From NCBI RefSeq assembly GCF_900102145.1, contig NZ_FNBC01000019.1:1-44081 (forward strand): DNA of 44,081 nt. Reading direction: 5' to 3'. Shown here piece after piece: positions 27,276-35,450 of the stretch (the stretch's first letter is position 1; each line of letters begins with the position of its first letter). Source of the DNA: Thermus arciformis (GTDB lineage Bacteria > Deinococcota > Deinococci > Deinococcales > Thermaceae). Both the position numbers and the translations under genes were made by a program. Below the pieces are notes generated by a model. That model did no database searches, was not told the origin of the DNA, and was given only the letters and a program-made list of their open reading frames with translations.

Positions 27276-27294
27276 TATACCTCACTAGGGTATA
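27276..27294. promoter_or_regulatory. Palindrome TATACC-N7-GGTATA, candidate ArsR/SmtB operator
   Basis: A perfect 6-bp inverted repeat with a 7-base centre in the 217-bp space between the divergent aioB and arsR genes, in an AT-rich patch that stands out in this GC-rich DNA. Position and symmetry suit an ArsR dimer, but it is a prediction. Confidence 0.45.
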
Positions 27295-27410
27295 CAAAGG
27301 AAAACCCTCTTCCCTAGCGGGATGCGGTGCGGGTAGGAGAAAGAGCCATAAGGAGATTTTGAGGTCTACCCGGGGTGGTTCTTAAGAGGTCCGCATGGCA
27401 TAATGGGGCC

Positions 27411-27764
27411 GTGCGCGGGAAAGACGTGACTCAAGGCCGCCTCGAGGCCCTGGCCCATCCCGCCAGGGTGGCCATGGTCCGCCTTCTGGCGGAACTCCCC
27501 GACGAGCACACCGCCTACGATCCCCGCTGCGGCACGGCCTACGGGGTCTGCTTCTGCCACCTGCAGGAGAAAACAGGCCTCTCCGCCCCCACAGTGAGCC
27601 ACCACCTGCGGATCCTTCGGGAGGCGGGCCTGGTGGAGGGGGTGCGGGTGGGCCGGTGGACCTACTACCGCCTACGCCCAGGGGCCCTGGAAGCCCTAGC
27701 CCACGAGCTCTTGCGCCTGGCCCAGCAGGCGAGGAAAGCCCTGGAAGCCGAAAGGGCGGTCTAG
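27411..27764 (+). CDS. ArsR/SmtB-family metalloregulator
   Basis: 117 residues from the GTG at 27411, preceded by -10 box CATAAT at 27399-27404 with a 6-base gap (leaderless). Winged-helix core: LEALAHPARVAMVRLLAEL, then LQEKTGLSAPTVSHHLRILR (recognition helix) and GRWTYYRLRPGAL. Cysteines in YDPRCGTAYGVCFCHL just before the recognition helix could bind As(III) or another soft metal. Divergent from aioBA, so it probably represses that operon and itself until arsenite binds. Specificity is inferred. Confidence 0.85.
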   Translation: MRGKDVTQGRLEALAHPARVAMVRLLAELPDEHTAYDPRCGTAYGVCFCHLQEKTGLSAPTVSHHLRILREAGLVEGVRVGRWTYYRLRPGALEALAHELLRLAQQARKALEAERAV

Positions 27765-27803
27765 ACTCCACCAAGCGGAAGGCTTTTCCCTTACCATGAG
27801 GGC

Positions 27804-28715
27804 GTGGCGGAAATCCGGGTGGGCACCGCCAGCTGGACCGACCCTACCCTCCTCGCCTCCGGCTGGTACCCCCCTGGGGTGAGGAACCACCCGGAAAAGC
27901 GCCTCCGCTACTACGCCCAGCACTTTGACACCGTGGAGGTGGACAGCACCTTCTACGCCCTGCCCCGCCTCGAGGTGGTGGAGAAGTGGGCGGAAAGGAC
28001 CCCCGAAGGCTTCCTCTTCCACGTCAAGGCCTTCTCCGCCTTCACCGGGCACGGGCTGGAGGCGGACGCCCTCCCCAAGGACCTCAAGGCCCTCCTGCCC
28101 CGCCAGGAGGGGCACCTGGCGCAGCGGGAGGTGCCCGAGGAAGTGGTGGAGGAGGCCTGGCGGCGCTTCTTCGGGGCGCTAAAGCCCCTGGAAATGGCGG
28201 GGAAGCTTGGCTACCTCCACTTCGGCCTTCCCCCCTGGACCGAGCCCAAGCCCAGGAGCTTCCGCTACCTGGAGCGCCTGGCGGAGAGGACCCAGGGGTA
28301 CCTGGTGGCGGTGGAGTTCCGCAACCCCAAGTGGTACACCGCCTGGGGCTTCGTGAAGCGGGAGCTAAAGCGGCTTGGCCTCGTCCACGTGAGCGTGGAC
28401 GCCCCGCCCCACCCCGAGGCCCCGCCCAGGGTCTTAGAGCCCACCCACCCCGTGGCCGTCCTCCGCTGCCACGGGAGGAACGCCGAGGCCTGGAAGGGCC
28501 CCCACACGAAGCCCTACGAGCGCTTCAACTGGCGCTACTCCGAGGAGGAGCTTTTGGACCTGGCGGAGGCCACCCGCACCCTGGCCGCGCAGGCGGAAAG
28601 GGTCTTCGTCATCTTCAACAACAACTACGGCACCCAAGGGGTGGAGGCCGCTTTGGGACTCAAGCGCCTTCTGGGTCTTGGGAAGCCTCCCTGGACCGAA
28701 GGGCCGTTTTATTAG
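27804..28715 (+). CDS. DUF72-family protein
   Basis: 303 residues, the usual DUF72 length. IRVGTASWTDPTLL at the N terminus, HFDTVEVDSTFYALP, GFLFHVKAFSAFTGH, VAVEFRNPKWYT and a C-terminal VFVIFNNNYGTQGVEAALGLK are its conserved blocks; the fold is a TIM barrel of unknown activity. GTG start with -10 box TACCAT 6 bases upstream, again leaderless. It follows arsR by 39 bases but has its own promoter. Confidence 0.88.
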   Translation: MAEIRVGTASWTDPTLLASGWYPPGVRNHPEKRLRYYAQHFDTVEVDSTFYALPRLEVVEKWAERTPEGFLFHVKAFSAFTGHGLEADALPKDLKALLPRQEGHLAQREVPEEVVEEAWRRFFGALKPLEMAGKLGYLHFGLPPWTEPKPRSFRYLERLAERTQGYLVAVEFRNPKWYTAWGFVKRELKRLGLVHVSVDAPPHPEAPPRVLEPTHPVAVLRCHGRNAEAWKGPHTKPYERFNWRYSEEELLDLAEATRTLAAQAERVFVIFNNNYGTQGVEAALGLKRLLGLGKPPWTEGPFY

Positions 28716-28724
28716 ACCAAGTAC

Positions 28725-28738
28725 AGGACATTTGTCCT
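28725..28738. promoter_or_regulatory. Perfect palindrome AGGACA-TT-TGTCCT upstream of the DsrE-like gene
   Basis: A 6-bp inverted repeat with a 2-base centre, 13 bases before a -10-like TAGACT (28752-28757), in an AT-rich patch. It looks like an operator for a dimeric regulator; no matching site was noticed elsewhere in the window. Confidence 0.4.
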
Positions 28739-28767
28739 CTGAACCACTACTTAGACTTCTTTATCGT

Positions 28768-29481
28768 ATGGAGCTGGGTTTGCTTTCGGAAAAAGGAAAC
28801 TTTTCCAGGGAAAATGATCCCTTTATCTGGGATCCAATGAAGGAAAGTCTAGAAGGGGCTTGCAAGCGGCTTCTTGCCCTTTACGACCGCGTTCTTCTTT
28901 TGATGACCCGCCCCCCCTTCGGCGCCCACCTGGCCCTGGCGGAAGCCCTTCGGGAACGGTACCCAGGACGCCTCCTCCTCCACGCCACCCCCCTCTTCGG
29001 CCCGGGGCTCCAGGCCCTGCACGAACGGGCCGAGGAGCTCCTCGGCAAGGCGGAGCCGGAAGACGTGCTCGCCGAGCTACGGCGAATGGAACGGGAAGGC
29101 CGCCTATACCTGGCCTCCGCCGATCCCGAGGCCCTAGGACGCCAAGGCTGGCTTCCCCCGGGAGGAAAGTTGGTCATGCGCCTGGGCTTCCACGCCCTCT
29201 TCGCCCTAGAAGGCGAGCGCTTCCGCCTACCCCCCTTGCCCGTGCCGGAAGGCCAGGTTCCCGCCGCCTTCGCGGAGTTCTGGGGGCGGGCCTTCGCCGG
29301 AAGACCCGTCCGGGCCTACCTCAATCTGGGCAAGGCCACACCCCCCTCCTGGCGAAGGGCCTTGGAGGAGGGACTCAAGGCCCACCTTGCCCTGCAGAAG
29401 GCGCGCCTCTCTCCCATGCCCCAGGACCTACAGGAACGGATCGGGGCGAAGAGCCTCCTGGGGTTCGCCTATCCGCTTTAG
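28768..29481 (+). CDS. Hypothetical protein, possibly DsrE/TusBCD-like
   Basis: 237 residues from the ATG at 28768; an ATG at 28837 is equally possible because neither has a clear ribosome-binding site. RVLLLMTRPPFGAHLALAEA resembles the beta strand and P.G...EAL start of DsrE/DsrF sulfur-relay proteins. RLYLASADPEALGRQGW resembles the later 'D.ARG' region. No catalytic cysteine of TusD type is seen. The C-terminal half is unrecognised. The first about 25 codons are AT-rich compared with neighbours. Its end overlaps the convergent serine hydrolase gene by 4 bases. Function unknown. Confidence 0.5.
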   Translation: MELGLLSEKGNFSRENDPFIWDPMKESLEGACKRLLALYDRVLLLMTRPPFGAHLALAEALRERYPGRLLLHATPLFGPGLQALHERAEELLGKAEPEDVLAELRRMEREGRLYLASADPEALGRQGWLPPGGKLVMRLGFHALFALEGERFRLPPLPVPEGQVPAAFAEFWGRAFAGRPVRAYLNLGKATPPSWRRALEEGLKAHLALQKARLSPMPQDLQERIGAKSLLGFAYPL

Positions 29482-30671
29482 GGGAGAAGGTCCAAAAGCC
29501 CCCCGTAGAGGGTGAAGGCCTTGAGCTCGTCCACCTCCTCCCCGTTCCACACGAAGGCCACGCAGTAGCGGCTTTCGCCGCGGGAAAGGCTATGGACCAG
29601 GCTCAGCACCCCGGGCCTAAAGCCCCCCTTGTAGGCCACCCGGTCCCAGCGGAAGGCGGCCACCCCGGGGTTGATGCCCATGAGGGGAAGGTCCGCCACC
29701 TTCCCCATCCAGCGGCAGAGCTCCCTCGGGGTAAAGCGCCAGTCCGTCTCGGGCGGCCAGTCCCCAGGGTCTAAGGGCAGGTCCGTCACCGAGGGGAGGC
29801 CTCGGGCCCTCAGGGCCTCCAGGGCCTGGCGCTTGGCCTCTAGGTCCCCGTGGCGGAAGGCCGCCAAGAGGTCCCGGTTTCCCCGGGCGGCGAGGCCGAA
29901 GGCCTCCCTGGTGGTGAGGAAGGGGCGGTTGCGGGGGGAGAGGGCCTCGAGGCGCTCCCGCCCGAGGAGGGCAATGAGGGCGTCCGCGGCGGTGTTGTCG
30001 GAGAGGGAGATCATGAAGGCCGCCAGGGTGTGGAGGGTCAAGGGGCTTCCTTCCGGCCAACTCTGGAGCAAACCGGAAGGCAGGCTCTTCCACACCTCCT
30101 CCAGGCGGACCACCTCGTCCCACGCCCGCCTTCCCGCCTCCACCTCCTCGCGCAAGGCGGCGAGGACCAGAAGCTTGAAGGCCGAGGCCACGGCCAAAGG
30201 CGTGTCCTCCTCCAGGGCCAAGACGGGCCTCCCGTCCCGCTCCACCCATAGCCCCACCCGCCCCGGGAGGGCCCGGAAGGCCTCCATGGCCCCCTCGAGG
30301 CTTCCCAGCTTGGCTATGGGGGGCTCAAAGAAGAGGCCCGCGATGCGCCCTTCCCGGTCCAGGCTGATGCGGGCGGGCACGTACCCCCGCTCAAGCTCCA
30401 AGAGGTACCTCTCCGGATCCAGGAGCTGCACCCCTTTGAGCTCTCCTAGATTGGCCTTCAGCTGGGCCACGATGGCCGCCACCTGGGCCGCGGGCACCTG
30501 GGCGAGGAAGCCCGGAGCAAAGGCCTCCTCGCGGACCTCCTCCGTAAAGAGGCGGAGGAGCACCTCCGCCCCCCGTTCCAGCCTCCCCCCCATGGGGTCC
30601 CCAAGCCCCTCCGCCCCGCCGAACCCGCCCAGGAGGGCGAGTAGCCCCAAGAAAAACCCCTTCGCCTTCAT
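29478..30671 (-). CDS. Class A beta-lactamase-like serine hydrolase, exported
   Basis: 397 residues with signal peptide MKAKGFFLGLLALLGGFGGA. The penicillin-recognising fold is shown by ASAFKLLVLAAL (SxxK with the nucleophilic Ser), MISLSDNTAADAL (SDN) and VAYKGGF (KTG-like). An extra about 100-residue N-terminal domain precedes it. Such proteins may be beta-lactamases, D,D-peptidases or other hydrolases; the resistance role cannot be judged. It lies 9 bases downstream of the gamma-glutamyltransferase gene on the same strand, so the two are probably co-transcribed. Confidence 0.8.
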   Translation of the reverse strand: MKAKGFFLGLLALLGGFGGAEGLGDPMGGRLERGAEVLLRLFTEEVREEAFAPGFLAQVPAAQVAAIVAQLKANLGELKGVQLLDPERYLLELERGYVPARISLDREGRIAGLFFEPPIAKLGSLEGAMEAFRALPGRVGLWVERDGRPVLALEEDTPLAVASAFKLLVLAALREEVEAGRRAWDEVVRLEEVWKSLPSGLLQSWPEGSPLTLHTLAAFMISLSDNTAADALIALLGRERLEALSPRNRPFLTTREAFGLAARGNRDLLAAFRHGDLEAKRQALEALRARGLPSVTDLPLDPGDWPPETDWRFTPRELCRWMGKVADLPLMGINPGVAAFRWDRVAYKGGFRPGVLSLVHSLSRGESRYCVAFVWNGEEVDELKAFTLYGGLLDLLP

Positions 30672-30680
30672 GGCTCCAAA

Positions 30681-32255
30681 CTACCACGCCAAGGCGAGCC
30701 CCTCGGCCCGGGGGTCGCTCGCCCCCACGAGGGCCTCCCCCAGGCGGAAGACCGCCTGCCCCCGCCCGAAGAGGCCGTACTCCGCCTCGTAGCGCACCCT
30801 ATGCCCGAGGTCCTTGAGGAAAAGCGCCGTGGCCTGGGGGATGCCGGGCTCAAAGAGCACCTCGTCCCCCGGCACCACCTGCCAGCGGGGCCGGTCCAGG
30901 GCCGCCTGGGGGTTCAGGCCGAAGTCCGCCAGGCCCACCACCACCTGGACGTGCCCCTGGGGCTGCATGAACCCCCCCATGACCCCAAAGGGCCCAAGGG
31001 GCTTCCCCTCCCGGGTGAGGAAGCCCGGGATGATGGTGTGGAAGGGCCGCTTTCCCGGACCCACCCGGTTCGGGTGCCCCTCCTCCAGGGAAAACCCCAG
31101 GCCCCGGTTGTGCAGGGCGATCCCCGTTCCCGGCACCAAAACCCCGGAGCCGAACCCCTGGTAGTTGGACTGGATGAGGGAGACCATCACCTCCCCGTCC
31201 GCCGCCGCGAGGTAGACCGTGCCCTCGGGGCGGAGGCCGGGAAGGACCCGGGGAAGGGCCCTTTCCCCGATGAGCCTCCGCCTTTCCGCCGCGTAGGCCT
31301 TGGAGAGGAAGGCCTCGGGGGCGAGCTCCATGTGCCGCGGGTCGGCCACGAAGCGGTAGGTGTCCGCCAAAGCGAGGCGCATGGCCTCAATCTGGACGTG
31401 GTAGCTCCAAGGGTCCTCCGGCCTCAGGTCAAACCCCTCCAGAAGGTTCAGGGCGAGGAGGACCGCCACCCCCTGGCCGTTTGGGGGAAGCTCCCAGACG
31501 GTGAGCCCCTTGTACTCCGTGGAAAGGGGCGTCACCCACTCCGGGGCGTGGGCCTCGAGGTCCTCCCGGGTAAGGAGCCCCCCCGTGGCCTCGCTGAAGC
31601 GGAGGAGGGCCTCGGCCAGGGCCCCCCGGTAAAGGCTTTCCCCGTAGGACTCGGCGATCTCCTTAAGGGTCTTGGCGTGGAGGGGGCTTCGCCACACCTC
31701 TCCCGCCCTTGGGGCCCTCCCCCCGGGGAAGAAGACCTCCTTGAAGGGCCCAAACTCCGGCCCCTCCAGGGGGAGGAAGACGCCTTCTGCCCGCCGCCAG
31801 CTCCTCGCCGTCTCCGGCCCCACGGGGAAGCCTTCCTCGGCGTAACGGATGGCGGGGGCGAGGACCTCGGCGAAGGGAAGCCTGCCCCAGCGCTCGTGCA
31901 GGGCCCGCCACCCCGAGACCGCCCCCGGCACGGTCACGGGAAGCCACCCCCGCTCCGGCATCCTCCCGGGAAGCCTCTCCGGGGTGAGGGCCATGGGGCT
32001 TTTCCCGGAGGCGTTCAGGCCGTGGAGGGCTCCGTCCCACACCAGGGCGAAGAGGTCCCCCCCGATCCCGTTGGAGGTGGGCTCCACCACGGTGAGGCAG
32101 GCGGCCATGGCAATAGCGGCGTCCACGGCGCTTCCTCCCTTTTGGAGCATCTCCATCCCCGCCAAAGCGGCAAGGGGCTGGCTCGTGGCCACCGCGCCCC
32201 GCCTTCCCAAGACCACGTGGCGGCGGGAGGGGTAGGGGTAGTGGGTGAGGTCCAT
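30681..32255 (-). CDS. ggt: Gamma-glutamyltransferase
   Basis: 524 residues. GAVATSQPLAALAGMEMLQK and GGSAVDAAIAMAACLTVVEP followed by GIGGDLFALVWDG is the family start. The autoprocessing threonine is in EGTVYLAAADGEVMVSLIQS, and MGGFMQPQGHVQVV the C-terminal block. The enzyme cleaves glutathione and other gamma-glutamyl compounds. No signal peptide is evident, unlike many GGTs, so it may be cytoplasmic. ATG with -10 box TAGCAT 6 bases upstream; divergent from a DtxR-type regulator with only 23 bases between start codons. Confidence 0.88.
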   Translation of the reverse strand: MDLTHYPYPSRRHVVLGRRGAVATSQPLAALAGMEMLQKGGSAVDAAIAMAACLTVVEPTSNGIGGDLFALVWDGALHGLNASGKSPMALTPERLPGRMPERGWLPVTVPGAVSGWRALHERWGRLPFAEVLAPAIRYAEEGFPVGPETARSWRRAEGVFLPLEGPEFGPFKEVFFPGGRAPRAGEVWRSPLHAKTLKEIAESYGESLYRGALAEALLRFSEATGGLLTREDLEAHAPEWVTPLSTEYKGLTVWELPPNGQGVAVLLALNLLEGFDLRPEDPWSYHVQIEAMRLALADTYRFVADPRHMELAPEAFLSKAYAAERRRLIGERALPRVLPGLRPEGTVYLAAADGEVMVSLIQSNYQGFGSGVLVPGTGIALHNRGLGFSLEEGHPNRVGPGKRPFHTIIPGFLTREGKPLGPFGVMGGFMQPQGHVQVVVGLADFGLNPQAALDRPRWQVVPGDEVLFEPGIPQATALFLKDLGHRVRYEAEYGLFGRGQAVFRLGEALVGASDPRAEGLALAW

Positions 32256-32278
32256 GCTTCCATGCTACCTTTAGGGGG
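32256..32278. promoter_or_regulatory. Overlapping divergent leaderless promoters (ggt / DtxR-type gene)
   Basis: Between the two start codons lie 23 bases containing a minus-strand -10 TAGCAT (32267-32262, 6 bases from the ggt ATG) and a plus-strand -10 TACCTT (32266-32271, 7 bases from the regulator ATG). The two boxes share two bases, so both promoters cannot be occupied at once, and each -35 lies in the opposite coding region. Confidence 0.6.
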
Positions 32279-32938
32279 ATGGCGAGGCCGCCCCTCACCG
32301 AGGCCCAGGAGGATTACCTAAAGCACCTCTTTCTTCTGGAGGAGGCCCTCGGGGGGCCCGTCCCCACGCAGGCCCTGGCGGAGCGCCTCTCGGTCAAGCC
32401 GCCCTCCGTGACGGAGATGCTGAAGAAGCTCAAGGCCCTGGGCCTCCTGGAGCACGAGCCCTACCGGGGGGCCCGGCTCACGGAGCGGGGGAGGAAGGTG
32501 GCCCTCGAGGTCCTGCGCCACCACCGCCTCCTCGAGGCCTACCTCCACCAGGCCCTGGGCTACGGCTGGGAGGAGGTCCACCAGGAGGCGGAAAGGCTGG
32601 AGCACGTGATCAGCGAGGACCTGGAGGAAAGGATTGCCGAGTACCTGGGCCACCCCCCCTTTGACCCCCACGGGGACCCCATCCCCACCAAGGACCTGAC
32701 CCTCCCCTCCTCCAAGGCCCTCCCCCTCACCGAAGCCCCCCTGGGGCGGGCCCGGGTGGCCCGCGCCCTGGCCCAGGACCGGGGCACCCTGAACCTCCTC
32801 GCCCGGCTCGGCCTGGTGCCGGGAAAGCCCCTCCGGATCCTGGAGAAGGGCGAGGGGGTGCGGGTGGAGGTGGAGGGGGAGGTCTACCTCCTGCCCCGGG
32901 CCCTCGCCCAGGCGGTGGGGGTGGAGCCTTTAGGCTAG
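32279..32938 (+). CDS. DtxR/MntR-family metal-dependent transcriptional regulator
   Basis: 219 residues. The N-terminal winged helix [18 protein letters not shown] with [20 protein letters not shown] is followed by the dimerisation and metal-binding helices ([47 protein letters not shown]). A C-terminal SH3-like FeoA-type domain of about 70 residues makes it the longer IdeR/SirR-like type. It would sense Mn(II) or Fe(II). Shares its promoter region with ggt, which it may control; target genes are not known from sequence. Confidence 0.87.
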   Translation: MARPPLTEAQEDYLKHLFLLEEALGGPVPTQALAERLSVKPPSVTEMLKKLKALGLLEHEPYRGARLTERGRKVALEVLRHHRLLEAYLHQALGYGWEEVHQEAERLEHVISEDLEERIAEYLGHPPFDPHGDPIPTKDLTLPSSKALPLTEAPLGRARVARALAQDRGTLNLLARLGLVPGKPLRILEKGEGVRVEVEGEVYLLPRALAQAVGVEPLG

Positions 32939-32942
32939 GGGC

Positions 32943-33167
32943 ATGCGCCTCGTGGACCTGAGGAGCGACACCCTCACCCGCCCCACCCCGGCCATGCGCA
33001 AGGCCATGGCGGAGGCGGAGGTGGGGGACGACGTCTACGGGGAGGATCCCACGGTGAGCCGCCTGCAGGCCATGGCGGCGGAGATGCTGGGCGCAGAGGC
33101 CGCCCTTTTCTTCCCCACGGGCACCATGGCCAACCAGGTGGCCCTCCTTCACTCCAGCCCCAGGTAG
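32943..33167 (+). pseudogene. Threonine aldolase, truncated to its N-terminal 74 residues
   Basis: [20 protein letters not shown] and [16 protein letters not shown] and [14 protein letters not shown] are the first blocks of PLP-dependent L-threonine aldolase, normally about 340 residues. The frame then runs into the 3' end of the opposite-strand serine hydrolase gene and stops. The catalytic lysine and most of the PLP domain are missing, so it is inactive. The junction at about 33148 marks a deletion or rearrangement. It follows the DtxR gene by 4 bases, suggesting a former operon. Confidence 0.82.
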
Positions 33168-34315
33168 ACCAGGGTGCGGAAGGCGTGCTGGAGCCTCGCC
33201 CCAAGCCGGGAGTGGAGGCCCCTTTCCGGCTCCAGGACGGAGAGGAGGTTCGGGGCCTGAGCGAGGTAGAGGGCGGTGACCTCCTGGAGGGGGTCCACGA
33301 AGAAGAAGGTCCCGCCGAAACCCGCCCAGGTCCACTCCCCCAGAGAGCCCGGGGAGTAGCCCATGGGCTCCACCCGCACCGCCACCCCTAAACCGAAGCT
33401 GTACCCGGGCCCGGGCAGGTACTCGGGCCCCCGCTTGAGGGCCTCGGGGTAGAGGCTTCCCAGGTGGTCCTGGACCATGAAGCCCGCCATGGTGGGGGAA
33501 AGCAGGCCCCGGCCCAGGCGAAGGGCCTCGAGGAAGGCGAGGTAGTCCGCCGCGGTGCCCACGCCCCCCATCCCCCCGGCGTACCGGGGCGGGGGAGCCT
33601 CCACGGGAAGGAGGACGATCCTCCGGCCCGTCTCCGGGTCCTTGGGGAAGGGCTGGGCCAGCCGGGCGGGGTCCTTGGCCTGGAAGCCCGAGTCCTTCAT
33701 GCCCAGGGGGCGGAAAAGCCTCTCCTCCAAAAGCTCCGCCAGGCTCCGCCCCGCCAAAGCCTCCAGGAGGTGACCGAGGAGGTCGGTGGAAAGCCCGTAC
33801 TCAAAGGCCTCCCCGGGCTGGAAGCGCAAAGGCAGGGCGGCGAGGCGCTGCAAAAAGGCCTCCCGGCTCAGGTCAAACCGGTCCACCCCGGCCTCGAGGT
33901 AAAGGCGCTTCACCGGGGAGCGGAAGAAGACCCCGTAGGTGAGCCCCGCGGTGTGGCGGAGGAGGTCGTAGACGGTGAGGGGGCGCTTCAGGGGCTCCAA
34001 AATCACCTCCTCCCCTACCTCCCGCCCCACCCGGAGCCCGGAAAACCCCGGGAGGTACTTCTCCACGGGGTCCAAGAGGGAGAGGGCCCCCTCCTCCACA
34101 AAGCCCAGGGCCAGGGCGGAGACCCAAGGCTTGGTCATGGAGTAGAGGCGGAAGAGGGCGTCCTCCCGCATGGGGAGGCCCTTTTCCGGGTCCAAAAAGC
34201 CGTAGACCCCCTGGAAGACCACCTCCCCTCCCCGGGCCACGAGGACCACGGCCCCGGGGAGAAGGCCCTCCTCCACCAGGCGCCGGAAGTAGGCGTCAAG
34301 CCTCCGGAAGTCCAT
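33149..34315 (-). CDS. Class C beta-lactamase-like serine hydrolase
   Basis: 388 residues from the ATG at 34315, which overlaps the upstream stop by one base; two GTG codons just before it are alternatives. [10 protein letters not shown] (SxxK with nucleophilic Ser), then a Tyr in [19 protein letters not shown] (YxN-like, here YGL), and the HTAGLTYG region fit the class C/esterase family EstB. The C-terminal [11 protein letters not shown] replaces KTG, which points to an esterase-type enzyme rather than a true beta-lactamase. No signal peptide. Its 3' end lies at the junction with the broken threonine aldolase. Confidence 0.82.
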   Translation of the reverse strand: MDFRRLDAYFRRLVEEGLLPGAVVLVARGGEVVFQGVYGFLDPEKGLPMREDALFRLYSMTKPWVSALALGFVEEGALSLLDPVEKYLPGFSGLRVGREVGEEVILEPLKRPLTVYDLLRHTAGLTYGVFFRSPVKRLYLEAGVDRFDLSREAFLQRLAALPLRFQPGEAFEYGLSTDLLGHLLEALAGRSLAELLEERLFRPLGMKDSGFQAKDPARLAQPFPKDPETGRRIVLLPVEAPPPRYAGGMGGVGTAADYLAFLEALRLGRGLLSPTMAGFMVQDHLGSLYPEALKRGPEYLPGPGYSFGLGVAVRVEPMGYSPGSLGEWTWAGFGGTFFFVDPLQEVTALYLAQAPNLLSVLEPERGLHSRLGARLQHAFRTLVYLGLE

Positions 34316-34578
34316 CACCACCCCTCAGGAACGGGCCTCCTCGGGCTTAGGAGGAGCCAGAGGGCGAGGAGGAGAAGCGCCAAGGGCAAAAGCCACTTCA
34401 CGAAGAAGCCCAAAAGGCCAAGGACAGCCCCCAAAAGGGCGAGGAAGAGGCCCACGGGAAGGGCCAAGACGGCGAGGAGGAGGGCCAAAAGGGCGAGGAC
34501 CAGGGCCACGAAGGGGCCCAGGAGAAACCAGGCGAGGACGAGCCCCAAAAGGAGAAGGACCCAGCCTAGGACCCGCAT
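34315..34578 (-). CDS. Small hydrophobic membrane protein
   Basis: 87 residues, nearly all leucine, alanine and valine, forming two or three membrane segments (about residues 4-20, 22-45, 50-80), with a short charged tail SPRRPVPEGW. No family recognised. ATG with -10 box TAGGCT 6 bases upstream (34590-34585), leaderless. It overlaps the serine hydrolase start by one base, so the pair is probably one operon. The strong leucine bias makes a real membrane protein plausible, but expression is unproven. Confidence 0.6.
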   Translation of the reverse strand: MRVLGWVLLLLGLVLAWFLLGPFVALVLALLALLLAVLALPVGLFLALLGAVLGLLGFFVKWLLPLALLLLALWLLLSPRRPVPEGW

Positions 34579-34610
34579 GCCTCAAGCCTACACCCTCTTC
34601 TGCCTCCGAT

Positions 34611-34676
34611 GCCCGAAGAAGGCTAGGCCTTTTCGGGGCCCCCATGCGGGCTTGGGCCCGCATGGGGTGCTCTTAG
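34611..34676 (-). repeat. Structured repeat element, shortened copy C
   Basis: On the minus strand it reads CTAAG...ACCCC, a perfect 12-bp stem (34667-34656 with 34651-34640) with a four-base loop, GGGGGCCCC, GAAAAGG, then GCCTTCTTCGGGC. The same order of parts is found in copy A (GCCTTATTTCGGGC). The stem sequence differs from copies A and B. The TAA stop of the FabG-like gene lies in its CTAAG. It lacks the final CTTAGCA. Confidence 0.55.
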
Positions 34677-35410
34677 GCCGAGGCCGCCCCAATGGTCCTC
34701 CCCCCGTCCACGAAGAGGACCTGGCCGGTGATGAAGCTGGACTCGTCGGAGACCAGAAAAAGGGCGGCGTAGGCCACCTCCAAGGGCTTCCCCGCCCGGC
34801 CCAAAGGCGTGGCGGCGATGGCCTTCTCCCGCACCTTCTCCGGCACCTTGGCCGTCATCCGCGTCTCAATGAACCCCGGGGCCAGGGCGTTCACCCGGAT
34901 CCCCCACCGCCCAAGCTCCAGGGCCAAGGTCCGGGTAAGCCCCACCACCCCCGCCTTGGAGGCGGCGTAGTTCGCCTGCCCCAGGTTCCCGAGGTACACC
35001 CGGCTTGCGGTGAGGACGATGCTCCCAGGGTTTTTCTCCCGCATGGCCTCCGAGGCCGCCTTGGCCACCAGGAAGCTTCCCGTGAGGTTCACCCGGAGGA
35101 CGAGCTCCCAGTCCTCCAGGGGCATCTTCCAGTGGAAGTTGTCCCGGGTGATCCCGGCGTAGTGCACCACCCCGTCCAGCCGGCCCAGGTGGGCCAGGGC
35201 CTCGGCAAACCCCCGCTCCACGGAGGCGGGGTCGGCCACGTCCATCACCACCGGGTGGGCCCCCACGCTTTCCGCCGCCTCCCTTAAGGGGCCTTCTTCC
35301 ACGTCGCAGGCCACGAGCCTCGCCCCTTCCTTGGCGAAGAGCTCCAGCGTGGCCCGGCCAATGCCGTGGGCCGCCCCCGTGATGAGCACCGCCTTGTCCT
35401 TGAGCCGCAT
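34673..35410 (-). CDS. FabG-like 3-oxoacyl-ACP/acyl-CoA reductase (SDR)
   Basis: 245 residues from the ATG at 35410. Classical SDR: AVLITGAAHGIGRATLELFA (cofactor motif), VHYAGIT (NAG-like), SIVLTASRVYLGNLGQANYA with the catalytic Ser-Tyr-Lys (YAASKAG), and APGFIETRMT. It reduces a 3-ketoacyl thioester with NAD(P)H or runs in reverse during fatty acid breakdown. The upstream PfmR-type palindrome suggests control together with fatty-acid and phenylacetate genes. Its stop codon lies in repeat copy C. Confidence 0.85.
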   Translation of the reverse strand: MRLKDKAVLITGAAHGIGRATLELFAKEGARLVACDVEEGPLREAAESVGAHPVVMDVADPASVERGFAEALAHLGRLDGVVHYAGITRDNFHWKMPLEDWELVLRVNLTGSFLVAKAASEAMREKNPGSIVLTASRVYLGNLGQANYAASKAGVVGLTRTLALELGRWGIRVNALAPGFIETRMTAKVPEKVREKAIAATPLGRAGKPLEVAYAALFLVSDESSFITGQVLFVDGGRTIGAASA

Positions 35411-35426
35411 CCCGCACCCCCTAGAC

Positions 35427-35442
35427 GACCAACCGGTCGGTA
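35427..35442 (-). promoter_or_regulatory. PfmR-like TetR-family operator
   Basis: On the minus strand TACCGACCGGTTGGTC, 17 bases before the FabG-like ATG. It fits the consensus TACCGACCGNTNGGTN that I recall for T. thermophilus PfmR, a TetR-family repressor of fatty acid and phenylacetate metabolism released by long-chain acyl-CoA. The consensus is quoted from memory. Confidence 0.6.
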
Positions 35443-35450
35443 AGCCCACC

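Noticed and set aside
30801-32321. 506-codon plus-strand frame opposite ggt
   Set aside because: Antisense shadow; ggt on the minus strand has all family blocks.
33464-35287. 607-codon plus-strand frame
   Set aside because: Antisense to three recognised minus-strand genes and changes character at each boundary; shadow of high GC.
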